DNA of 64,000 nt from Paenibacillus etheri (GCF_001012825.1 NZ_LCZJ02000030.1:95872-159871); one strand, 5' to 3'; shown: positions 38,284 to 48,740, counted from the first letter of the stretch. The notes: generated by a model from the sequence alone, not told the origin. Made by a program: numbers and translations.

Positions 38284-38814
38284 TCTTTTAAATTAAAACC
38301 TGTTGTCTTCGGTGCCTATCTAATCGCCACTATCATTCCTAGCATCACGACACAAGTAGCCACTTTTGGTATCATCAAAAGCATGGGGCTATATAATACA
38401 CTCGGCGCTCCTATCGTGCTCTACATCGGAGCAGATGTGATTCAAATTATTCTTTATTTGCAATTTATCCGTAATATTCCTGTGGATCTCGATGAGAATG
38501 CGATGGTAGAAGGTGCATCTCTTTTCAAAATCTATCGCTCGATTATATTCCCATTATTAACGCCGGCCACGGCTACTTTAATTATTTTGAAGACAATCAG
38601 TATCTATAATGACATGTATATCCCTTATCTATATATGCCAAAGCAAAGCCTAGGTGTGGTTACGACGATCCTGTTGCGTTTTCAGGGGGGCAATTCGGGA
38701 GAGTGGAATTTGATCTGTGCGGCTATTCTACTTATCCTGCTTCCAACAATAATTCTATATTTCTTTCTACAACGTTACATCTTTGAAGGCGTAACTAGAG
38801 GCGCAGTTAAATAA
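38284..38814 (+). pseudogene. C-terminal fragment of a MalG-type permease
   Basis: The frame reads VVFGAYLIATIIPSITTQ, then LDENAMVEGASLFKIYRSI (the EAA loop) and ends YIFEGVTRGAVK. These are the last four or so membrane helices of a carbohydrate ABC permease. No start codon or ribosome site: it is fused out of frame to the truncated lipoprotein by deletion. Confidence 0.9.
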
Positions 38815-38886
38815 GTCAGTTCACTTTAAGTGCGAGTTCAGAAAGTCGACTTTTTGAACAACCTCTTTAAGAAAGGAACAACGCAA

Positions 38887-40737
38887 ATGGTATCATACAT
38901 CCGGCTAGCCTTACGCAAAATGTGGTTGTTCCTTGCTAATCTTCCGATGGAGCGAAAACTGATCGTCGTATTTATCTTTCTGATCTCGCTTCCAATCACA
39001 TATGTTAGTTATTTGTCCTCCCGCTCCATGTTCAATTCTGTTCTTGTGAATGCAACGGAAGGCGCGAACCAAATGACATCGAATGCCTCTGATACCATTG
39101 ACCGTTATGTCGCCGATCTAAAAAGATACACAGCGCTACCGCTGTATAACACCGATGTACAATTCTACTTAACTCAGCAAAATACCGACTGGGATAAAAA
39201 CACTGGCATGGCGATGTTCCTGAGCTACTTGAAGCATACGAAGGAAGAGATCATCGCCGTGTACATGGTGGATCAATACGGTTCTGTTTTTTATGATAGA
39301 GTCCCGGGAATCCACGAGTTGTATCCTGAAGAACGACTAGCCGAGTGGAGAACTTTAAGTAAAGAAGCCGGGGCTGCTCCTGTCATTCAAGGCAGACATA
39401 CAATTCGCGTAAACTCCAACGCCCATAGAGAGGTATTAGTGTACTGCGCACCATTAATTCTGTAAGTACGCTGGACAATATAGGAATTCTCGTATTTGAT
39501 GTAGACATCAACTTGTTTAAGGGGATCATCGATCCCGTAAATGCGGTTACGCAAGGCAACACGATAATTGTAGATAATAACGGAAAACTGATCTATGCCG
39601 GTGAAGACTCCGCAGACTCGATGCAAGCTAACGAGGAGCAAAATCAGAACACGCAGCTTTTGCTGCAGCATGTGAATCGCAACAGGATCATTTTCAAATA
39701 GAAATGAATGGTCAGTCTTATCTTGCAGTGTATACCGTCTCGAAACAGACAGGTTGGACGACTGTGGTTACAATCCTTTGGCCCGTATCCTGATACCTGT
39801 ACAGAAGAATCGCAATGCTCTTATATTGACTACACTGATCATTATTGCTTTTGCACTTTGTGTTGCGACGTTTATCTCACATGCGTTAACCAAACCTCTT
39901 AAATCTTTGGTTCGTCTAATGAAACGGGTACAGCACGGTAATCTAGATGTCTGGCAGCACTCCAAATATAATGATGAGATTGGAATGCTCGGCAGTCATT
40001 TTAATCGAATGATCATAAGGGTCAAGGATCTCCTACAGGAAGTATCCCTTACCGAGAAGCGTAAGCAAAAGGCTGATATGAGGGCACTTCAGAATCAGAT
40101 CAATCCCCATTTTATTTATAATACGCTGGAGTCTATCCGTATGCTGGCAGAGAGCAATGATGACCTCCGTGTAGCGAAGCTCACCTATTTGCTTGGACTT
40201 CAGATGCGTTACAGCATTGTCCGAAGCGAAGAAGCCGTTACGATCAGACAAGAGCTGGATCATGTACGGAATTATTATCATCTGCTACAAATCCGGTTCC
40301 CAGATAAGTTCAGTTTACACATTGATGTGCCAGAGAAATTTCTGCATCTTCCTGTAATCAAGCTTGTCTTTTAACCGATTGTGGAGAACGCATTCTTTCA
40401 CGGCTTAGATCAAAAAGTAGGGCTCGGCACCTTAAGCATCACCGCATGGAGTGAGCATGGAAATGTCGTATTCTGTGTAGAAGATGATGGCATCGGTATG
40501 GATGAAGCTACCCTTCGATCCTTAAATAATAGTCTGCATAATGGGACTGAAAGTGAAATGTTCGGTATTGGTCTACGAAATGTGAATGAGAGAATCCGCC
40601 TGCATTACGGCAGCTCATTTGGGCTCCTTGTGGAGAGTACACTCGGAATGGGTACTCGTGTTACGCTGCGCATTGAGGACATTACCTTCACTACTCATAG
40701 TGAAGATGGCATGGATTACGGAGAGGAGATGCTCTGA
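38887..40737 (+). pseudogene. Decayed YesM-type sensor kinase
   Basis: Starts MVSYIRLALRKMW after AAGAAAGGAAC. A membrane helix, sensor region, HAMP (LTKPLKSLVRLMKR), QINPHFIYN and G box GIGLRNVNERIRL are all recognisable in three frames. Breaks: a lost base near 39460 (before SVSTLDNIGILVF), a shift near 39690 (before DHFQIEMNGQSYLAV), a lost base near 39777 (before PLARILIP) and TAA at 40372-40374 in place of the glutamine of the N box QPIVENA. Partner of the equally damaged response regulator next to it. Confidence 0.92.
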
Positions 40738-42237
40738 TTGCTGCGTATTGCAATTGTTGACGATGAAATCCTGATCCGCTAAGGTCTAGCCCGAATGATC
40801 AGCAAAGAAAGTACTGAATTTCTGGTCATCGGCACCTACTCTGATGGGAAACATCTACTTGACGAGTTACCTTCACTTCAACTTGATGTTGTGATTACTG
40901 ATATTCGTATGCCGCAAATCAATGGTTTGGAATTAATTAAACAGTTAAAAGCCAGTCACCCACAAATCCGCTCCATTCTGATGAGTGGATTTGTTGAATT
41001 TAATTATGCCAGAGAAGCCATACGCAGCTCTGCCGTAGACTACTTATTAAAGCCAATCGATAAGGAACAACTATTCGAGCTGCTTTATCAATTGGAGGAA
41101 GAGTAAAAGTTCTCTCGTGACAAGGAGGTACGTCACCGTTCTGGTCTCTTACTGACCCTTCTTCAAGTCGATGAGCCCCCTTCCCCCTTGCTGTTGTCGA
41201 GCCTTATCTTACCCCAGCCTTATTTCTCGGTCTTTGTGTTCAAAGGAAGATCCAGAGAGCCTGTCTGTTTCTGCGTAGAAAGTTTACGGCAAGAGAAGTC
41301 ATTTAGCATCGACAGCTTAGAGATTCAATATGGACTGCACGTCTGTATCCTGTATTCTACAAAGCCACTCTCAGACAGCGATTGGCATGACATCGGCGGC
41401 AGGATTCGGACCTCTGCCAATGGTATGATATTGCATGTAGGTACTAGCAGTTCCTATAATGATGCAGCCAAGCTTAGACAAGCATATCTAGATGCTAAAT
41501 TAGCCTGCAGTCTCGGCATTTATAATACTGACCGATTGCACTATGCAAATATTCAGAACATTCAGCAGCCTGAGGTAAATATTCTTGAGCCTTTCCATGC
41601 GATCAAGGAGCCATTAATCCATGATCTGCAGATTCTGAATATGGAGGGTGCCTTAGAGCGTGTGCATAACTTATTCTCAGTGCTGAAATCACAACAAGCT
41701 GCGCCCGATCAAATTCTCCGTGTCTGTCGATGGGTTGTTGAATCTGCGCAGAAGGAACTGCAAGAATTCGAGACCCTCTACAAAGGCGATCCTCATCTCA
41801 GGCTGTATGAAAGTATCGCATCCAGTATGAGCTTCAGTGTAATCGAGCGTGGTTTCACCGATCATCTCTCGAAGATTCTATTTGATATCAGAGCCCATCG
41901 CCTAGAGATGTCCGGTACAGCTGTAGAAACCATAAAGCGCGGGATATCAGCCAACTATAATCAACATGCAGATCTGAACACCTTAGCGAATATGGTTTTT
42001 TTGACACCAAGCTATTTAAGTAAGCTGTTCAAACAAGAGACTGGACTTACATTAACGGACTACATCACAGAAATCCGGCTACGTAAAGCCAAGCATCTGC
42101 TCAAGAATGTCCCTGACCTAAAGATTCACGAGATTGGATCAGAAGTTGGATATGGCGATCCTGCCTATTTCAATAAGCTGTTTAAACATGTAGTCGGCGT
42201 TACGCCCAATGAATATAAACGAATTTCTATCGTATAA
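40738..42237 (+). pseudogene. Decayed YesN-type response regulator
   Basis: One continuous frame from TTG at 40738 (LLRIAIVDDEILIR) to 42237, interrupted by TAA at 40780-40782, where the family has glutamine (IRQGL), and by TAA at 41104-41106. Receiver aspartate in VVITDIRMPQ, lysine in DYLLKPID and the C-terminal AraC domain ending GVTPNEYKRI are preserved. Unlike the kinase it has no frameshift, so loss may be more recent, following the kinase. Confidence 0.9.
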
Positions 42238-42250
42238 GGAGATTGATCAC

Positions 42251-42988
42251 TTGCATTCGGAACTTCAAAGAAACAGCGATAATCATGAAATCACCGTCTA
42301 TGACACGACAGAACTATATGGAGAAAAAGGCTCGTTCCGCGTCATGCAGTTCTCGAATAATGCTACTCAAGGTGCGATGGATCTTAATGACCCGGAACGA
42401 ATTCTATTTGAATATCCGCGAGCCATCATTCACTTAATGGAATTCAACGCCCCCTCTTTCGAGGATGCCTTTCTTATTGGTCATGGAATTGGAACGATTG
42501 CTGGGCATTTTCTAGACAAAAATTTTAAAGTAGCCGAGCTAGACAGCGAAGTAGTCGAATTAAGCCGCCGCTATTTTGGATACACCCAAGATAACGTAGT
42601 GATTGGTGACGGACGTCAGCTCCTTGAAGGTGAAGAACCACAAAAATATGATTACATTATCTTGGATGCTTTTACCGCCGCGGGTACGCCGAGGCACTTA
42701 ATCTCCAGTGAATTTTTCAGCATCGTGTATTCAAAACTGAATGCCGAAGGGTATCTCCTAATGAATCTAATGGGAAAAGGTGAAAATGACCCGCACATTA
42801 ACGCGATTCACACCACGCTCGCGGAAGAATTCACCTATATCAAATCCTTTTCACTGCCTTCAGATGGGGCTGCGGATATTAAAAACATCATTATTATAGG
42901 TGGATTTAAGCCGATTCGCTTTCAAGCTCGCCATATGGCAGGCTTTAATGAAATCCAGCTTGGGCAAGGATATCTTATTCGGGATTAA
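42251..42988 (+). CDS. Spermidine-synthase-like protein
   Basis: 245 residues with the Rossmann fold of the spermidine/spermine synthase family: FLIGHGIGTIAGH (glycine motif), AELDSEVVELSRRYF and YDYIILDAF. The usual polyamine-binding and catalytic residues are not obvious, and the protein lacks part of the N-terminal domain, so it may be a methyltransferase-like or aminopropyltransferase-like enzyme of unknown substrate. Start is TTG at 42251, nine bases from AAGGAG; the earlier ATG at 42209 lies inside the regulator remnant and upstream of this site. Intact despite following pseudogenes. Confidence 0.82.
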   Translation: MHSELQRNSDNHEITVYDTTELYGEKGSFRVMQFSNNATQGAMDLNDPERILFEYPRAIIHLMEFNAPSFEDAFLIGHGIGTIAGHFLDKNFKVAELDSEVVELSRRYFGYTQDNVVIGDGRQLLEGEEPQKYDYIILDAFTAAGTPRHLISSEFFSIVYSKLNAEGYLLMNLMGKGENDPHINAIHTTLAEEFTYIKSFSLPSDGAADIKNIIIIGGFKPIRFQARHMAGFNEIQLGQGYLIRD

Positions 42989-42998
42989 AGTATATTTT

Positions 42999-43047
42999 TA
43001 AAAATGACCTCATCCTCCACTTCACTGTGGATTCTGAGGTCATTTTT
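42999..43047. terminator. Terminator between convergent genes
   Basis: AAAAATGACCTCA paired with TGAGGTCATTTTT with an inner TCCAC/GTGGA stem. T tracts in both directions. Confidence 0.85.
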
Positions 43048-43070
43048 GGGTTGTTACTATCTGACAACCT

Positions 43071-43958
43071 TTACACCGGATTAGGGACAAAACTGCCACC
43101 TCGGCAATACTTCAAATAATTTAGCGCATGTACTTGTCCAGTCATTTCTAGTTCACCCTGGTAGACAGGATCATGCCAGCCTTCAATATCAATAGTTCCC
43201 TTATAGCCAGCTTGGCGCAGAATCGAGATGATATCCACCCAATTCGTATCTCCAAAGCCAGGTGTCCGGTCCCACACATAAGGCTTAGGTCCATGAATCC
43301 CGTATTCCTTGACGATATCCCAAGCAATGGTGGCATCCTTGCCATGTACATGGAACACCTTATCCACCCATTTGCGTAGCTGCGGAATCGGATCAATCAG
43401 ACCGATCAGCTGGTGGCACGGTTCCCATTCGAGACCCAGATTGTCTGCTGGAACAGCATTGAACATCTTCTCCCAGGCGGAAGGATTATGGGCGATATTC
43501 CACTCTCCGGTCTGCCAATTCCCACCCATAGAACAATTCTCAAAAGCAATTCTTAGACCGCGATCCGCTGCCCTCTTGGACAATTCTCCGAACACCTCTG
43601 CAAATTTCGGAATCGACTCGTCGATCGACGAACCCGGCAGACGTCCAGTGAATCCGCCGATAATATCTGTGCCGAATAAATGGGCATGATCAATCAATCG
43701 CTCCCAACTGGCGAGTGTGTCAGCATTGTCTCCATCTCCTGAAAGTGGATTTCCGTAAATCCCAACGGAAGAGATGACAAAATCATGCTCAGCAGCCAGC
43801 TCCCTTACTCGTGCAGCTGTTTCTACAAGATTGGTTTCACCTGTGGTCTGCCAAAAGTTCAGGTTAAAGGATTCAAAACCATGCTGAACGATTTGCGGAA
43901 TCACGGTGACGGCCTCCCCGCCACGAACCAGAGTACCTATTCTCAATGTGTCTTGCAT
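43071..43958 (-). CDS. Sugar isomerase/epimerase-type TIM barrel protein
   Basis: 295 residues of the xylose-isomerase-like / AP-endonuclease-2 TIM barrel superfamily. Metal-binding segments are visible: AFENCSMGG, LEWEPCHQ, VFHVHGKDA and IDIEGWHDP. These proteins isomerise, epimerise or dehydrate sugars and inositols. GGAG lies 11 bases before the ATG at 43958; the GTG at 43970 overlaps it. It follows the LacI gene by 38 bases and likely shares its transcript, within the importer locus upstream. Confidence 0.86.
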   Translation of the reverse strand: MQDTLRIGTLVRGGEAVTVIPQIVQHGFESFNLNFWQTTGETNLVETAARVRELAAEHDFVISSVGIYGNPLSGDGDNADTLASWERLIDHAHLFGTDIIGGFTGRLPGSSIDESIPKFAEVFGELSKRAADRGLRIAFENCSMGGNWQTGEWNIAHNPSAWEKMFNAVPADNLGLEWEPCHQLIGLIDPIPQLRKWVDKVFHVHGKDATIAWDIVKEYGIHGPKPYVWDRTPGFGDTNWVDIISILRQAGYKGTIDIEGWHDPVYQGELEMTGQVHALNYLKYCRGGSFVPNPV

Positions 43959-43996
43959 TTGGGTTACCACTCCAATGATAGCGTTTATAGTCAGTA

Positions 43997-45025
43997 TTAA
44001 ACCTTAAGTGTTTTGAGCATCTTGCAAGAGCCTCGCTTGAGCAATACCGCATCGTAGACAAAATGCTGATGACCTGACCGTCCAGAAATTAGATCAAACA
44101 GAACGCCCACACTGGATAAAGCCATTTCTGTACCCGGTTGGCTGATCGTATCAAGTGAAGGATGAAAATATTCAGCCATTTCGATCCCGTCAAAGCCAAT
44201 GATTGAAATATCATCCGGAATTGACAACCCTGCGGTAAGCACCGCTTTGGCAGCACCGATAGCAATCGTGTCGGAGGCTGCAAATATTGCGGTTACTCCC
44301 TTATCCCTTTTAAGCAATCTTCGCGCTGCATCAAATCCTGAGCTAGGGCTGTATTCACAATCTTCCACAAGCTGTGCATCATAAGGCAGATTATGTTCTT
44401 CCAGTGCTTTTTTGTAGCCTAAATAACGCCGGTTGCCTGTCGTTTCATCCAGTAATGGGGACTTGGCTAGAAAACCGATATTCTCATGCCCAAGTGATAT
44501 CAAGTAATTGGTGGCCTTATAAGCTTCCTTCAATTCATTAATGGTGACACTAGAAAAGATATCAGGGTCCACCTCTTGTGTAGAGGTGATCGTTGTCAGA
44601 ACAAATGGGACCGTCAGCTGCTTGAATTTCTCTTCAGAATGATTGTAGGTTCCGCCCATGAAGATGATCCCGCATAGATTCTTTTCTTTGGTCAGCTGAA
44701 TCGCCGCATTAATTTCATCCGTTCCATCCTCTACCTGATGAATGAGGAAGGGGTAACCTCGAAGATTAGCTTGCCGCTCAATCTCTTTGATCATATTGGA
44801 GAAAAACGGATTGGTAATCCCTTTGACCATGAGCGCAATGTTCTTAGACTCCGTCGTTTTTAAATTTCTTGCATTGGAATTAGGAATGTAATTGTATTCC
44901 TTAACAACATTCAGAACCTTTTCCCGTGTAGCCTTGCTCACCAGCCCCTTATTGTTGATGACCCTGGAAACCGTCGAGATGCCCACACCGGAAATCCGCG
45001 CGATATCCTTGATATTTACGTCCAC
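43997..45025 (-). CDS. LacI-family transcriptional repressor
   Basis: 342 residues: N-terminal helix-turn-helix (VNIKDIARISGVGISTVSRV, about 2-22) with hinge helix, then a periplasmic-binding-like effector domain (about 60-342). Start GTG follows GGGGGAG. It is encoded downstream of an ABC importer and probably binds the twin TGGAAACGTTTCTA operators found between that importer and the GH3 operon. The effector is unknown. Confidence 0.92.
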   Translation of the reverse strand: MDVNIKDIARISGVGISTVSRVINNKGLVSKATREKVLNVVKEYNYIPNSNARNLKTTESKNIALMVKGITNPFFSNMIKEIERQANLRGYPFLIHQVEDGTDEINAAIQLTKEKNLCGIIFMGGTYNHSEEKFKQLTVPFVLTTITSTQEVDPDIFSSVTINELKEAYKATNYLISLGHENIGFLAKSPLLDETTGNRRYLGYKKALEEHNLPYDAQLVEDCEYSPSSGFDAARRLLKRDKGVTAIFAASDTIAIGAAKAVLTAGLSIPDDISIIGFDGIEMAEYFHPSLDTISQPGTEMALSSVGVLFDLISGRSGHQHFVYDAVLLKRGSCKMLKTLKV

Positions 45026-45048
45026 TATACTCCCCCACTTATAAGTAA

Positions 45049-45077
45049 GGGAGCTATATGCTACTATAGCTCCCTCA
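45049..45077 (-). terminator. Terminator after the importer operon
   Basis: AGGGAGCTATA paired with TATAGCTCCCT, between the binding-protein stop and the LacI start. The following stretch has only a few T residues, so read-through into lacI is possible. Confidence 0.65.
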
Positions 45078-45093
45078 CACCTTTTAACGTTCT

Positions 45094-46668
45094 TTAGTTC
45101 ACTGGAACAAACTCAGCCAATTGCTTTTCTACTTCGGCAATAACCTTGTCAATTCCTGCTTTTTTCAGTTGCTCACGGTAATCCGCTACAGCAGCTTTAG
45201 GATCTTTGCTTGTTTTACCAAGCATCAATTGAATACCAAGCTGGGAATTCACGTTGGAGATGGAAGCAATTTCTGTAGTTACATTCGATGGATCAAAGCT
45301 AAAGCCATTGTATGGATCATCGATAGCGACTTTATCCCACTCTGCAAACAAGGAGTTACGAATTGGGTTTTCTGTATCCGTAGGAACTACGAATTTGTCA
45401 TTACGAAGTGACCAAGCAGCGAAACCTCCGCCGTCCGTTTTTTCGTTGAAGCCTTGAGGCTGCTTTTTAACACCATTTTCCATAACATATTGTTTGCCTT
45501 CAATACCGTTTTGGATGAGGTTGTAATAGCTTTCGTCAGTCATGAACTTCTCGATCACCATCAAAGAGCGCTCTGGATTCTCGGAGCTCGTGCTGATTAC
45601 AGTCGAGTTGTCAACGCCCATCTTACGTTTGATCTTCTTGTTGGCTTCCGCAAAAGTAAAGAATGCAGTTTCTGCCTCAGGTTGCGCCTTCAAATCTGCA
45701 CCGTATTGGCCGATCCAGTCCTGAGCATGAGTCAAATAACCTGCGGAGTTTGCTGCTCTGAAGTTATCTTTGCTACCAAGAGTTGCAGACAGCACATCTT
45801 TGCCCCAGTATCCCTTATCTGCCCATTCACGCATCTTCACAGCCCAATCTTCGAATTCCTGAGTGTATGCTGGATGGAAGACGGTCTTGTAGTCCTCTGG
45901 ACTTTTGGTCACAAGATTCAGTTCATTCAAAGATATACCAGGTGCGTTAAGCCACATTCCTGTAGTATCTACGAGCATTCTGAACATATTGGCCGCATCT
46001 TCAGACTTACCGTTAATTGGTGGGAAGGACTCATTGGCAACAACATTATCCATGTATTTAACCATGTCATCAATAGTTGTAATTTTTTCCATTCCATATT
46101 TTTTCAGCAAGTCTACACGATAGGCATAACCATTCGGTGTATATTCGCTATAAAGACTCGGAACACCATAGATTTTACCTTTGTACTTAGTATTTTCCCA
46201 TACACTAGCAGGGATCTCTGCCTTCAGCTTAGGAGCAACTTTATCGAGCATATCTGTAAGGTCCACTAGAGCGCCTTCACTAGCCAATGTGAAATAGGAT
46301 ACCGGTGCTCCTGGAGATGCATGAGACATATCAAATTGCTCGCCTGAAGCAAACAGCAACGGGTATTTCGTATTGATATCCGGCCAGTCAATATACTTCA
46401 CTTCAATTGTAGCGTTGAGATCAGCCTTTAGCTTTTTGTTAATCTCATCTAGAATCGCCTTATTTTGAACACCTTCACTGCCCCACAGATAGTACACCAA
46501 CTTAGCTTCTTTGGAAGTGTCTACTCCTCCTGCATTCGTTGAAGCTTCTGGTGCCTTCGTAGCTGCCGGATCATTACTCGCCTCGTTGTTCTTCGATGAA
46601 CAGGCTGTCAATGCCCCAGAAAGCATGAGTACAGCAATTAAAGAAGACGCAATTTTTTTACCTTTCAT
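45094..46668 (-). CDS. Sugar-binding lipoprotein (LplA type)
   Basis: 524 residues. Signal peptide with lipobox GALTAC (cysteine 23), a Ser/Asn/Ala linker and a long solute-binding fold like LplA/YtcQ proteins that serve complex oligosaccharides. GGGAGG precedes the ATG. Third gene of the importer, after two permeases; no ATPase gene is present, so a shared ATPase is expected. The GH3 enzyme across the promoter region suggests a beta-glucoside or xyloside substrate, by inference. Confidence 0.92.
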   Translation of the reverse strand: MKGKKIASSLIAVLMLSGALTACSSKNNEASNDPAATKAPEASTNAGGVDTSKEAKLVYYLWGSEGVQNKAILDEINKKLKADLNATIEVKYIDWPDINTKYPLLFASGEQFDMSHASPGAPVSYFTLASEGALVDLTDMLDKVAPKLKAEIPASVWENTKYKGKIYGVPSLYSEYTPNGYAYRVDLLKKYGMEKITTIDDMVKYMDNVVANESFPPINGKSEDAANMFRMLVDTTGMWLNAPGISLNELNLVTKSPEDYKTVFHPAYTQEFEDWAVKMREWADKGYWGKDVLSATLGSKDNFRAANSAGYLTHAQDWIGQYGADLKAQPEAETAFFTFAEANKKIKRKMGVDNSTVISTSSENPERSLMVIEKFMTDESYYNLIQNGIEGKQYVMENGVKKQPQGFNEKTDGGGFAAWSLRNDKFVVPTDTENPIRNSLFAEWDKVAIDDPYNGFSFDPSNVTTEIASISNVNSQLGIQLMLGKTSKDPKAAVADYREQLKKAGIDKVIAEVEKQLAEFVPVN

Positions 46669-46743
46669 TAGGTAAGCCTCCCTTTTCTTTTCTATTTATG
46701 AATTGCATTTATAATAAACGCGCCTTCGAAAAGGAGACGTCCA

Positions 46744-47640
46744 TTAACCCTTTACAGCCCCAACAGTGAGGCCTGTTACGAAATAACGCTGTACAAATGG
46801 ATAGAGGAGAATAATTGGCCCGGTGGCCAGCACAGCTGTAGCCATCTTGATGGATTGCGTTGGAAGATCAGCCGTATTGATAACTGCCCCCGAATTGATT
46901 AGTGTACCGAGATTCGTCTGGTTGACCATTCGCTGCAAAAAGTATTGGAGTGGATATTTCGTCGGGGAGTCCATATATAACATCCCGTTGTACCACTCAT
47001 TCCAAAAGCCTATCGCCGAGAAAAGCCCGATGGTAGCTAAGGAAGGAACCGCCAGCGGAATAAATATCCGCCAATAGATATGGAAGTCGCCAGCACCGTC
47101 AATGGTAGCAGATTCATATAAGGAATCCGGAATCGCCTTCATGAAATTACGCATCAGGAAGATCGACCAAGCGCCAACTACAGCCGGTAGAATCATGGCA
47201 AATAAGTTATCTTTCATATGCAGGTGTTTGACCATCAGGATATACGTTGGAATCAAGCCACCGCTGAAGAGTGTCGTAAAGTAAATTAGAAAGGAAAAGA
47301 AGTTGCGATACTTGAAATCCTTGCGGTTAAGCACGAAGCCAGCCATCGACATCATGAACAGTCCAAGGACCGTACCCACTACGGTTATAAAAATAGTTAT
47401 CTTATAAGCATTTACCAATTGCGTAGAGTTGTTAAACAACAATTCGTAAGCCTTAAAGGAAAATTCCTTAGGCAGCAGCTTATAGCCTTCACGGACAATT
47501 TCCTGCTCGTTCATGAACGATGAGGAGATCATTAGTGCGAAGGGAAATACACAGAACAGTGCAAAGATACCAATGCAGATATAGCTAATCACTTTTATGA
47601 TAATACTTCCGGAATCCTGTTTGATTTTTTGAGTTTCCAT
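46744..47640 (-). CDS. ABC importer permease (LplC/YtcP type)
   Basis: 298 residues, six predicted membrane helices, EAA loop LYESATIDGAGDFHIYWRI (about 190-210), C-terminal RYFVTGLTVGAVKG. Start ATG at 47640 is six bases from AGGGGTG; earlier in-frame starts overlap the preceding permease gene or this site. Functions with the LplB-type permease upstream. Confidence 0.92.
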   Translation of the reverse strand: METQKIKQDSGSIIIKVISYICIGIFALFCVFPFALMISSSFMNEQEIVREGYKLLPKEFSFKAYELLFNNSTQLVNAYKITIFITVVGTVLGLFMMSMAGFVLNRKDFKYRNFFSFLIYFTTLFSGGLIPTYILMVKHLHMKDNLFAMILPAVVGAWSIFLMRNFMKAIPDSLYESATIDGAGDFHIYWRIFIPLAVPSLATIGLFSAIGFWNEWYNGMLYMDSPTKYPLQYFLQRMVNQTNLGTLINSGAVINTADLPTQSIKMATAVLATGPIILLYPFVQRYFVTGLTVGAVKG

Positions 47641-47668
47641 ATTCATCACCCCTGTTTCGTGTCTGGTT

Positions 47669-48604
47669 TTAGAACAATGCGCTGTCAGGCTCGACCTTGC
47701 GTACAATAAAGTTAACTACTAGCACCAGAATCAGGCCAAACATGGATTGGTAGAAGCCCACCGCGGCGCCCATAGAGAAGTTGAATTGTCCCACCAGTGA
47801 ACGGAAGACATAGGTATCGATAATATCCGTCTGCGGATACAGCACCGAGTTCGTACCGATCAGATTATAGAAGAGGTCAAAGGATCCTTTGAGAATTCCA
47901 CCCATACCGAACAGCAGGAGCAGAATAAAGGTTGGCTTCAGTATCGGTAAGGTCATATAACGGATTCGCTGCCAGGTAGTAGCTCCGTCCATATAAGCAG
48001 CCTCGTACAGATCATGATTAATCCCTGTGATCGTTGCCAGATAGACGATCATTCCATATCCGGTAGCAGCCCAGATCTTGAAGGCTACAATGATATATTT
48101 CCAGATGCCCGGATCAGAATAAAACTCGTAACGGTCTAGCCCCATTCCGGTTAGCATCGTATTGATGAACCCGGAATTGAAATTGAATATATTGTAGGCA
48201 AACACACCGACGATAACCATAGAGATAAAGTAGGGTAGGAGAATAACGGATTGAGACACTTTCTTGAACCACTTGCCCGAGATCTCCGAAAGCATAATGG
48301 CAAACACAATTTGAATAATGTTACCCAGAGCTAGGAAGACGATGTTGTAGAGCAGTGTATTCTTGGTAATATTCCATAGATCGCCATTTTGAACCAAAAA
48401 TTCGAAGTTTTTCAGACCGATAAAGTTACTTCCAAAAATGCCCTTGTTGAGCTTGTAATCTACAAATGCGACGTAAGCGCCAGGCATTACCGCATAGTGA
48501 AAAATAATGAAGTATAGGATTACAGGCAGCAACATTAGAAAAAGCACTTTGTTCTTAATGACTTCTCGGACAATACTTCCACCCGCAAGCTTAATTCTTG
48601 ACAA
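47669..48604 (-). CDS. ABC importer permease (LplB/YteP type)
   Basis: 311 residues with six predicted membrane helices, the HYAVMPGAYVAFVDYK segment typical of LplB-type proteins and the EAA loop LYEAAYMDGATTWQRI (about 205-220). Start TTG at 48604 is six bases from GGAGGTG; the in-frame TTG at 48619 overlaps that site. First gene of the importer operon, driven by the promoter at 48769-48798. Confidence 0.91.
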   Translation of the reverse strand: MSRIKLAGGSIVREVIKNKVLFLMLLPVILYFIIFHYAVMPGAYVAFVDYKLNKGIFGSNFIGLKNFEFLVQNGDLWNITKNTLLYNIVFLALGNIIQIVFAIMLSEISGKWFKKVSQSVILLPYFISMVIVGVFAYNIFNFNSGFINTMLTGMGLDRYEFYSDPGIWKYIIVAFKIWAATGYGMIVYLATITGINHDLYEAAYMDGATTWQRIRYMTLPILKPTFILLLLFGMGGILKGSFDLFYNLIGTNSVLYPQTDIIDTYVFRSLVGQFNFSMGAAVGFYQSMFGLILVLVVNFIVRKVEPDSALF

Positions 48605-48726
48605 TGAGCCCACCTCCAATTTGAAAGATGCATTTCGTCACATGCATAACTTAGCTTCCTTTCTTGTCCCGCAACCAGCATGAAACTGCTTGCTCATCCT
48701 TTATGAAAAAAGCGTATCGGATGATA

Positions 48727-48740
48727 TAGAAACGTTTCCA
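48727..48740 (-). promoter_or_regulatory. LacI/CcpA-type operator, importer side
   Basis: TAGAAACGTTTCCA, the exact reverse complement of the operator at 48927-48940. It lies about 28 bases downstream of the -10 of the minus-strand importer promoter. Confidence 0.72.

Noticed and set aside
40738-42237. TAA read-through or recoding of glutamine in the response regulator
   Set aside because: The adjacent kinase is broken by frameshifts as well as TAA, and intact genes in the window use TAA as a normal stop. Decay explains all the data more simply.
45454-46269. 271-codon plus-strand frame inside the binding-protein gene
   Set aside because: It lies opposite a strongly supported lipoprotein gene with a lipobox and ribosome site, and the frame has no recognisable domain.
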